Assembly (NCBI RefSeq): GCF_900162815.1
Contig: NZ_FUGD01000087.1
Location: 1-64,000 of the forward strand
Reading direction: 5' to 3'
Origin: Psychrobacter pasteurii
GTDB taxonomy: Bacteria; Pseudomonadota; Gammaproteobacteria; Pseudomonadales; Moraxellaceae
Length of the DNA stretch: 64,000 nt
The translations under genes and the position numbers were made by a program. Below the pieces are notes generated by a model. It had not been told where the DNA came from. It saw nothing but the letters and a program-made list of their open reading frames with translations, and searched no databases. Below, piece after piece: positions 57,495 through 64,000 of the stretch. Each line of letters begins with the position of its first letter. Position 1 is the stretch's first letter.

Positions 57495-58091
57495 CTAAGC
57501 TTTAACTTGAAGGGTTACTTCAGGGTTTACAAAAGTCTCACCCGCTATTAGCTTTTGATACATTTTTGGGTCGGTCCACTCTTGCATCACCTGTTCACTA
57601 AATTCAAAATCTTCTAGCTTTAGAAGCCCCATGTGCTCATTAGTAATGTCTTCTGCAAAGCACTGAGCATAGCCTGTTGCCGTCTCATGCGCGATAACAG
57701 AGTAAACGCTCACGCCCGCTTCTCCATTGGCCATTTTGGTCTGATCTAAAATGCTTTGAGCCCAAAAGAAAATCACTCTTGAGAACTGCTCAGCTGAGGG
57801 AGAGACCGGCAGACTAATCCAGCGCGCACTGAACTTCTTACACATCTCAATGTATTCAGGATCATCTTTGTTCCAAAAACAAATGGCATGATCGAAGCTA
57901 TCAATAATGTCTTTGATAGACGATTTTAATAACCCAAAGTCATAGACCATTTGACCATTGTCTAATCTATCAGCTTGCAAAATAAGCTCAATCTGATAAC
58001 TATGCCCATGTATAGAGCGCTTGCATCTATCTGAGCTACAGTTACGCACAATATGAGCGTTTTCAAACTTGAACAGCTTACGGATTCGCAT
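57495..58091 (-). CDS. queD: 6-carboxytetrahydropterin synthase family protein (QueD-like)
   Basis: Member of the PTPS/QueD family that turns dihydroneopterin triphosphate into 6-carboxytetrahydropterin in queuosine synthesis. Zinc ligands appear as the His in FENAH and HGHSYQIE; the pairing FDHAICFW holds the proton-relay His. At 198 residues it is about 70 longer than E. coli QueD, with inserted and C-terminal parts. No other queuosine genes are adjacent, so the role is by family. Confidence 0.82.
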   Translation of the reverse strand: MRIRKLFKFENAHIVRNCSSDRCKRSIHGHSYQIELILQADRLDNGQMVYDFGLLKSSIKDIIDSFDHAICFWNKDDPEYIEMCKKFSARWISLPVSPSAEQFSRVIFFWAQSILDQTKMANGEAGVSVYSVIAHETATGYAQCFAEDITNEHMGLLKLEDFEFSEQVMQEWTDPKMYQKLIAGETFVNPEVTLQVKA

Positions 58092-58243
58092 GATTTTTTC
58101 TCACTAAAACTTTTATTTGAATTTGGATTGTCTAGGAATAATCGATAGTTTAACACTTTAGCTAGAAAACAAAATGGATAACACTTTTTAGTGTTACCCA
58201 TTATTTAAGCTAATTTTATAAATCTTTGATGACCAGTTAAAAA

Positions 58244-58723
58244 CTAGCCTAGAAGCTTAACGATCTCGGATTCGATAGCTCCAGGTTTAGTGGTAGGCGC
58301 ATAACGATCAACCACCTCACCCTGACGATTCACCAAAAACTTAGTAAAATTCCACTTGATACCATCCGTCAAAAAACCACCTTCTTGTTTTTTCAGCCAA
58401 GTATATAACGGATGCTCATTGTCGCCATTAACCTCTATCTTTTGCATCATTAAGAAGCTAACCCCGTAATTCTTCTGACAAAACTCCCCGATTTCTTCAT
58501 TACTGCCAGGGTCTTGACTGCCAAACTGATTACAAGGAAAGCCAATAACAACCAGTCCTTGATCCTTATAACTTTGATACAACTTCTCTAAGCCTTCAAA
58601 CTGAGGGGTGAACCCACATTTACTGGCCGTATTAACGATTAACAAGACCTTGTCTTTAAATTGAGCAAAGTCTACTACATTGCCATTTAAATCTTTGGCA
58701 TTAAATTCATAAATGTTCGTCAT
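58244..58723 (-). CDS. Glutathione peroxidase-family thiol peroxidase
   Basis: 159 residues, thioredoxin-like fold. The peroxidatic Cys36 is in [23 protein letters not shown] holds the resolving Cys and WNFTKFLV the catalytic Trp/Asn. Cysteine-type enzymes of this branch usually use thioredoxin rather than glutathione and reduce lipid and hydrogen peroxide. Neighbour of msrB, suggesting an oxidative-stress pair. Confidence 0.9.
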   Translation of the reverse strand: MTNIYEFNAKDLNGNVVDFAQFKDKVLLIVNTASKCGFTPQFEGLEKLYQSYKDQGLVVIGFPCNQFGSQDPGSNEEIGEFCQKNYGVSFLMMQKIEVNGDNEHPLYTWLKKQEGGFLTDGIKWNFTKFLVNRQGEVVDRYAPTTKPGAIESEIVKLLG

Positions 58724-58848
58724 ACTCTCTTCCTTGATGTGAACTGCTTTTATATAAGCGCCACTGATTTATTTTCTTGAGCTGGTAATTATTGAACTGG
58801 TATTTATTCCACTAGTACTTATTGAGCATAGCATTTACAGAAGTAAAT

Positions 58849-59271
58849 TTAAGCTTTTGGCTCTAAATCTATCGCCACAGAGTTAATACAGTATCTAAGG
58901 CCTGTGGTCTCTCTTGGCCCATCTGGGAACACATGACCTAAATGCCCGCCACAGTTACTACAAGTTACTTCAACTCGGCGCATTCCATGAGAAGTATCTA
59001 AGTGCTCATCAATTGCTAACTCGTCAATAGTGGCATCGAAACTTGGCCAACCACAGCCGGCATCAAACTTATTGTTTGAGTCAAATAGCTTGGCGCCACA
59101 TCCTTTGCAGCGGTAGATACCCTGCTCACTCATATCATTATGAATGCCCGTAAAAGGACGCTCAGTCCCTTTCTCACGTAGCACAAAATACTCTGAGTCA
59201 GTTAAACGCTCACGCCAATCGGCTTCTGTTAATTGGGCTATCTCTTCTTTGGTTAACTGTGAATCTTGCAT
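58849..59271 (-). CDS. msrB: Peptide methionine-R-sulfoxide reductase MsrB
   Basis: MsrB reduces methionine-R-sulfoxide in proteins. Four zinc cysteines are in CKGCG and [12 protein letters not shown]; the catalytic cysteine is in RYCINSVAI, and CGCGWPSF is typical. 140 residues, single domain, without a fused MsrA. Confidence 0.95.
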   Translation of the reverse strand: MQDSQLTKEEIAQLTEADWRERLTDSEYFVLREKGTERPFTGIHNDMSEQGIYRCKGCGAKLFDSNNKFDAGCGWPSFDATIDELAIDEHLDTSHGMRRVEVTCSNCGGHLGHVFPDGPRETTGLRYCINSVAIDLEPKA

Positions 59272-59650
59272 AACGGTTCCTTATTTATCGTAGTCATCTA
59301 TTTATAATGTGCGTCTTATAATGTCCTTCGATTCATCTACTTTAAGACTTTGCCTCTAAAGTATTGATTATTTTTTGGCTCTAGTACTAGTGTAACTATG
59401 TTATGAATTGAAATATTATGAATTTAAAGAAGCTAAGTTAATTAATGAGGCTAAAAGCTTCTGCTTCAAGCATTCAGCCGCCAAAACACCTATTTTTACC
59501 GGCTAACTTTACGATTAGTTACATAATAATAAAAACAGACCCATTGGTTTGTTTTAAACGCCCACTCTCAGTGTTAAGCCTTTTATTTTATTGATGTTTT
59601 TATAAAAAACTATGCTATAACTGTAAGACAATAATAATACAGTCAACTCT

Positions 59651-59671
59651 AATGCAAGATTTACTTGCATT
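59651..59671. promoter_or_regulatory. Palindromic operator candidate 1 upstream of the XRE-aminotransferase
   Basis: AATGCAA-N7-TTGCATT, perfect half-sites (in fact AATGCAAG-N5-CTTGCATT), 117 bp before the start codon. It lies directly upstream of a candidate -35 (TTGATA, 59679-59684). Confidence 0.7.
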
Positions 59672-59694
59672 TAGACTATTGATAAACAAATAGG

Positions 59695-59715
59695 AATGCA
59701 ATAATATCTTGCATT
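59695..59715. promoter_or_regulatory. Palindromic operator candidate 2 upstream of the XRE-aminotransferase
   Basis: A second AATGCAA-N7-TTGCATT, 44 bp after the first (about four helix turns). Its spacer holds TAATAT at 59702-59707, 17 bases from TTGATA, so it would cover the -10 of that promoter. Confidence 0.7.
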
Positions 59716-59787
59716 AGCTAATAAGGTTTATTTTACTAGCTTAGCAATAATAATCATGACCCTTTTAATACTTAGAGAGTAGTCGCT

Positions 59788-61419
59788 ATGAGTGAGCAAT
59801 CTGAATACAAAGCTCAAGGAGAGAGGCTTAGTAAGCTGCGTAAAGCCAAAGGATTAACTGCAGAGCAGCTGGCCACTGCCATGACAGACGCTGGCTCAAA
59901 AGTTAGCCGTGGCGCCATATCAAATTGGGAACGGGGCATAAACGGCATTGTCTCCTCAAAGCTTCCCGCTCTGGCAACTATTTTAGGCTGCTCTGAAGGC
60001 TATTTACTGCGTGGTGAACTGCCAGACAGCCCTTCTAATTCAGCTGATTATTCCGATTCTTTAGCCGCTGAAACTCAAGTTTCTACCAATTCCCAGTCTT
60101 CTAATCAAAGCACGAGTAACCGTACCATGACCAATACAGCCCCTACCCCCGCTCGCCAACCTTTAAAAAAATCTGACAAACTACAAAACGTCTGCTACGA
60201 CATCCGTGGTCCTTTATTAAAGACAGCGATGCAGATGGAAGCTCAAGGTCAAAGAATTTTGAAGCTAAACGTGGGCAACCCTGCTCCCTTTAATCTAGAT
60301 GCGCCTCATGAAATCTTACAAGATGTGGCGCTAAATCTGCATAACGCAACCGGTTATTCAGACTCGCAAGGTATCTTCTCAGCCCGTAAAGCGGTGCTGC
60401 AGTATTATCAATCAAAAGGCTTGCTATCTGCGGTCGATGTGCGTGATGTCTATCTAGGTAATGGGGTGTCAGAGCTTATTGTCATGACCATGCAGGCTCT
60501 GATGAATGATGGCGATGAAGTGCTTATCCCAATGCCAGATTATCCTTTATGGACTGCAGCGGCTAATTTAGCAGGCGGTACCGCAGTTCATTATCGCTGT
60601 AATGAAGATCAAAACTGGCAGCCAGATATTGAAGACATTCGCTCGAAGATTACCGATAAAACTCGCGGTATTGTAGTCATTAACCCAAATAACCCCACAG
60701 GTGCGCTTTATTCCAATGAAGTGTTACTAGAGATTCTTGAACTGGCACGTGAATACAACTTGGTAATCATGGCAGATGAGATTTACGACCGTATTTTATA
60801 TGATGACGCAGTTCATACGCCAATGTGTACACTGGCCCAAGACGTTTTAATTCTAACTTACAACGGTCTGTCTAAGTCACACCGTATTGCCGGCTTCCGT
60901 GCAGGTTGGTTAATGCTATCAGGTAATAAAGAGCATGCCAGCGACTTCATCGAAGGCTTAGATATGCTCGCCTCAATGCGACTGTGTGCCAACGTGCCCG
61001 CTCAACATGCCATTCAAACGGCAGTGGGTGGCTATCAAAGCATGCAGGACTTAACCGCTGAATCTGGTCGCTTGTATAAGCAGCGTCAATTGGCAGTTGA
61101 GCGTCTAAATGCCATCCCAGGTATTTCTTGCACACTACCACAAGGGGCCTTTTACTGTTTCCCTAAACTAGACCGCACCATCTATCCTATCGAAGATGAT
61201 ATGCAGTTTATGATGGACTTATTAATTGAAGAAAAAGTACTAATGGTCCAAGGGACTGGGTTTAACTGGGACGCACCTGATCATTTCCGTGTGGTCTTCC
61301 TACCTAACTTATTTGACTTAGAAGATGCTATGGACAGATTAGATAGATTCTTTGCCGGTAAACGTAAAGAATTTGGTACTGAGCATTTGGTTGAGTCTAA
61401 GCAAGAAAAAACCGCTTAA
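59788..61419 (+). CDS. alaA: XRE-type DNA-binding domain fused to AlaA-type aminotransferase
   Basis: 543 residues in two parts. Residues about 10-75 form an XRE/Cro-like helix-turn-helix (RLSKLRKAKGLTAEQLATAM, then GAISNWERGINGI). A Ser/Asn/Thr-rich linker runs to about 135. The rest is a fold-type I PLP enzyme closely resembling E. coli AlaA (glutamate-pyruvate aminotransferase), with VINPNNPTGALYS, ADEIYDRI and the PLP lysine K363 in LSKSHRIAGFRAGW. Alanine synthesis from pyruvate and glutamate is the likely reaction. The fusion suggests it also binds DNA; two palindromes upstream are candidate targets. Single gene, ended by the terminator at 61470. Confidence 0.9.
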   Translation: MSEQSEYKAQGERLSKLRKAKGLTAEQLATAMTDAGSKVSRGAISNWERGINGIVSSKLPALATILGCSEGYLLRGELPDSPSNSADYSDSLAAETQVSTNSQSSNQSTSNRTMTNTAPTPARQPLKKSDKLQNVCYDIRGPLLKTAMQMEAQGQRILKLNVGNPAPFNLDAPHEILQDVALNLHNATGYSDSQGIFSARKAVLQYYQSKGLLSAVDVRDVYLGNGVSELIVMTMQALMNDGDEVLIPMPDYPLWTAAANLAGGTAVHYRCNEDQNWQPDIEDIRSKITDKTRGIVVINPNNPTGALYSNEVLLEILELAREYNLVIMADEIYDRILYDDAVHTPMCTLAQDVLILTYNGLSKSHRIAGFRAGWLMLSGNKEHASDFIEGLDMLASMRLCANVPAQHAIQTAVGGYQSMQDLTAESGRLYKQRQLAVERLNAIPGISCTLPQGAFYCFPKLDRTIYPIEDDMQFMMDLLIEEKVLMVQGTGFNWDAPDHFRVVFLPNLFDLEDAMDRLDRFFAGKRKEFGTEHLVESKQEKTA

Positions 61420-61469
61420 CTGTAAACTAATCTATAAAGAAACCGACCTATAAAAAAACTAATCATAAA

Positions 61470-61502
61470 AAAAAGAGGGGCTAATTTAGCCCCTCTTTTT
61501 TT
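61470..61502. terminator. Bidirectional terminator between alaA and glnS
   Basis: AGAGGGGCTAA and TTAGCCCCTCT form an 11-bp stem with a 1-nt centre, flanked by long A and T runs on the two sides, serving both converging genes. Confidence 0.92.
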
Positions 61503-61527
61503 TGTTGCTTAAAACTTTAGCTGAATA

Positions 61528-63291
61528 CTACTGCGGCTTATAGTTATCTCGTAAGCTAACAATTTGGTTAAATACCGGTTTATCCGCCGTGTGTTCTTCT
61601 GAATCTGCCACAAAGTAACCTTCACGCTCAAACTGGAAGCGATTGCCCGCTTCAGCATTGGCCAGTGATGGCTCTACTACCGCTTCAAGAACAGTTAATG
61701 AGTTCGGGTTTAAGGCATCATGAAGATCTGGCACGGCACTTGGGTTTTCTGCTGAGAATAAATGCTCATATAAACGCACAGTAGCTGGTACGCCTTTGGT
61801 TGCAGACACCCAGTGAATGACTCCTTTAACCTTGCGGTCTTCTGGGTTTTTACCCAAAGTGGTCTTATCGATAGTGGCTTTTAACTCAACCACATTCCCT
61901 GCTTCATCTAGCACATGCTCAGTCACTGCCAATACATAGGTGTTACGTAAGCGGATTTCTGGCTTTTCAGGAGACAGACGCTTGTAGCCTTTTGGTGGCT
62001 CAAGTTCATAATCGCCTTGATCGATATAAATGGTTTCAGTAAATGGAATTTCACGCTCGCCCATATCAACGTTAGGGTGCTTAGGCTGATTAATCCATAA
62101 GGTTTTTTCAGCCTCATCCCAGCGGGCATTCACGCCATCATCTTTTAAGCTTTCCCACTCACTCAGCGCTTCATCAAAGTTCGTGATGGTCACTTTAAGA
62201 GGTTTTAGCACAGCCATGCCACGTGCCGTTGTGTTCTCAAGTGATTGACGGATACTAAATTCAAGCAAACGGAAGTCTACAACGCTGTCTGACTTAGTCA
62301 CACCCACACGCTCACAGAAGTCACGCAGACCTTCAGGGGTATAACCACGACGACGCATACCTGCAATAGTCGGCATACGCGGATCATCCCAACCGGTTAC
62401 GATACCTTCATCAACCAACTGCTTAAGCTTACGCTTACTGGTCATGGTATGGTCAACGTTTAGACGGCTAAATTCGTACTGATGTGGAGGATATTTAATT
62501 CCGCCTTCAACCCCAACTTTTTCAACAGCCCAATCATAAAACGGACGGTGATCTTCAAACTCTAAGGTACAAATTGAGTGAGTAATCCCTTCAATGGCAT
62601 CTGATAAAGGATGAGCAAAGTCATACATGGGATAGATACACCACTTATCACCCGTTTGGTGATGTGACTGATGCATAACACGGTAGATCACCGGATCCCG
62701 CATGTTCATATTTGGGCTAGCCATATCAATTTTTGCACGTAAAACAGCTTCACCTTCAGCGTACTTACCGTTTTTCATGTCGTCAAAACGTTGTAAGTTT
62801 TCTTCTACACTGGCATCACGCTGAGGAGAGGGCTTACCTGGCTCATTAAATGACCCTCGGGTTTCACGAATCTGTTCTGGCGTTTGCAAGTCCACATAAG
62901 CGTCGCCTTGCTTAATTAGCTTAATGGCCCACTCATGTAACTGATCAAAATAATCAGAAGCATAGTAAGGCTTGTTCGCCCACTCAAAGCCAAGCCAAGT
63001 CACATCTCTTTTGATGTTATCGATATAATCTTGTTTTTCAGCAGTTGGGTTGGTGTCATCAAAGCGTAAGTTACAAATACCTTCAAACTCTTTGGCCACA
63101 CCAAAGTTTAGGCAAATAGACTTCACGTGACCCAAATGCAAGTAGCCATTTGGCTCTGGCGGGAAACGAGTGATAATCTGCTGATACTTATCATTGGCAA
63201 CATCTTCACGGATGATATGACGAATAAAATCGTTTTTTTGATCCTCTTTGAGCTCAGCTGAGGCATTCGCTTTATTATTTTCAGTGCTCAT
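61528..63291 (-). CDS. glnS: Glutamine-tRNA ligase GlnS
   Basis: Class I synthetase charging tRNA-Gln. FPPEPNGYLHLGHVKS is the HIGH region, the MTSKRKLKQLV segment is the KMSKS equivalent, and LRFDDTNP is family-typical. 587 residues, about 30 longer than E. coli through an N-terminal Asn/Lys-rich lead. Single gene converging on alaA. Confidence 0.96.
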   Translation of the reverse strand: MSTENNKANASAELKEDQKNDFIRHIIREDVANDKYQQIITRFPPEPNGYLHLGHVKSICLNFGVAKEFEGICNLRFDDTNPTAEKQDYIDNIKRDVTWLGFEWANKPYYASDYFDQLHEWAIKLIKQGDAYVDLQTPEQIRETRGSFNEPGKPSPQRDASVEENLQRFDDMKNGKYAEGEAVLRAKIDMASPNMNMRDPVIYRVMHQSHHQTGDKWCIYPMYDFAHPLSDAIEGITHSICTLEFEDHRPFYDWAVEKVGVEGGIKYPPHQYEFSRLNVDHTMTSKRKLKQLVDEGIVTGWDDPRMPTIAGMRRRGYTPEGLRDFCERVGVTKSDSVVDFRLLEFSIRQSLENTTARGMAVLKPLKVTITNFDEALSEWESLKDDGVNARWDEAEKTLWINQPKHPNVDMGEREIPFTETIYIDQGDYELEPPKGYKRLSPEKPEIRLRNTYVLAVTEHVLDEAGNVVELKATIDKTTLGKNPEDRKVKGVIHWVSATKGVPATVRLYEHLFSAENPSAVPDLHDALNPNSLTVLEAVVEPSLANAEAGNRFQFEREGYFVADSEEHTADKPVFNQIVSLRDNYKPQ

Positions 63292-63612
63292 CGAATTACT
63301 TCTCCTATAAAAACCTGGATATTACTATAAGTTTGTAAAAATTTGCCCCATTCTATCAGGTTTACCAAACCCTGTAACAGCTAGACACATGACAACCTAA
63401 AAAAAAGAGGTTAGACTACCCCTTTGAATTTAAGAGTATTCATTCTATATAGAGTTAATACGTCTTTTAAACAAGGGGTTATCTGCATAAAGCAGAAATA
63501 AATTAACGAAGGCCTGACCTGGGTTAATATCTTTACCTCTTATCAAACTAATAATGAATACAGCTTGGGTTTGTTTGGCCATCAGTCCAATAAAAGCCCT
63601 CAAGGACATCCT

Positions 63613-64000
63613 GTGAATGCACTTAAAACTTTAGGTTTTGGCACTTTAATGATGCCTCTTTTTTTAATGGGCTGTACCAATACCAATACAACCCAAAACA
63701 ATAATACTGGCACCAATACCAACACCAATGTTACATCTAATGTTAAGGAAACAAAAATGAGTGATATGCCTGTAGTTCAGTTAAATACTTCAATGGGTGA
63801 AGTTGTTATCGAATTAAATGCTGAAAAAGCACCTAAGACCGTAGAAAACTTCGTGTCTTACGTAAAATCTGGTCATTATGATGGCACTATCTTCCATCGC
63901 GTTATCCCAGACTTCATGGTACAAGGCGGTGGTATGGACGCTAACATGGATGAGAAAAACACCAACGCACCTATCGAGAACGAAGCAGACAATGGCCTGA
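63613..64000 (+). CDS. Lipoprotein cyclophilin-type peptidyl-prolyl isomerase (3' end beyond window)
   Basis: GTG at 63613 with AAGGA seven bases upstream begins a lipoprotein signal with lipobox LMGC. A Thr/Asn-rich linker follows, then a cyclophilin domain ([34 protein letters not shown]) that is cut by the window end. The cyclophilin part alone could start at ATG 63757, which has its own AAGGA, so a cytosolic form is possible. The Arg of FHRV and the FMVQGGG segment of the active site are present. The gap 63292-63612 contains nothing I can name. Confidence 0.87.
   Translation, partial: MNALKTLGFGTLMMPLFLMGCTNTNTTQNNNTGTNTNTNVTSNVKETKMSDMPVVQLNTSMGEVVIELNAEKAPKTVENFVSYVKSGHYDGTIFHRVIPDFMVQGGGMDANMDEKNTNAPIENEADNGL

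Noticed and set aside
63292-63612. Promoter or operator before the cyclophilin gene
   Set aside because: Only weak -10-like AT stretches were found and no palindrome stands out.

Overview
The window looks like chromosomal DNA from a gammaproteobacterium of the Moraxellaceae, most likely Psychrobacter or a close relative. The grounds are an AT-leaning composition, an Hfq with a long Gly/Arg/Phe-rich tail, a kdsD-kdsC-lptC-lptA-lptB block, a complete hut cluster and a TPP-riboswitch thiM-thiE-thiD operon. The genus is inferred from protein character, not from a search.

Layout. 1-172: first codons of an IS200/IS605-type tnpB and its end hairpin. 200-2618: two paralogous FbpA-type lipoproteins with a Fur-box-like site between them. 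2683-6973: rsmE, waaA and a cardiolipin synthase. 7353-12465: an AMP-forming acyl-CoA ligase/SDR pair, ppnP and an ABC exporter. 12784-14958: a small basic protein, rtcB, and a long rtcB leader holding a 26-codon ORF. 15049-16421: sulfur-type YeeE/YedE channel halves under a BigR-like ArsR regulator. 16666-25339: hutC and, divergently, hutU, a YjiH-type transporter, hutH, hutG and hutI. 25434-33075: marC, HPP protein, cobC-cobS-cobT, small proteins, a 14-bp tandem repeat array, a SunS-like glycosyltransferase and a HAD phosphatase. 33189-37763: prfB with its programmed frameshift, a SerB-like HAD enzyme, a gamma-carbonic anhydrase homologue, a DUF475 membrane protein and a PAP2 phosphatase. 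37827-43443: carA-carB and greA, each behind a structured leader. 43805-47096: rlpA-like gene and the thiamine salvage operon. 47107-52524: radA and the Kdo/LPS transport operon. 52785-59271: hfq, miaA, mutL, tsaE, queD, gpx, msrB. 59788-63291: an XRE-aminotransferase fusion converging on glnS. 63613-end: start of a lipoprotein cyclophilin.

Most genes are core metabolism or housekeeping. The hut genes turn histidine into glutamate and formamide under one visible HutC operator. The cob genes carry out the late nucleotide-loop steps of cobalamin synthesis. kdsD and kdsC supply Kdo, waaA attaches it to lipid A, and lptC/lptA/lptB export the finished LPS.

The most unusual observation is the AlaA-type aminotransferase carrying its own XRE DNA-binding domain, preceded by two identical-architecture palindromes (AATGCAA-N7-TTGCATT) over a candidate promoter; this suggests a self-regulating enzyme-repressor. 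Next come the carA leader, where an intrinsic terminator overlaps a 31-codon ORF with Arg codons in the terminator arm, and the roughly 450-nt rtcB leader with a well-formed micro-ORF. No CRISPR array, rRNA or tRNA was recognised.
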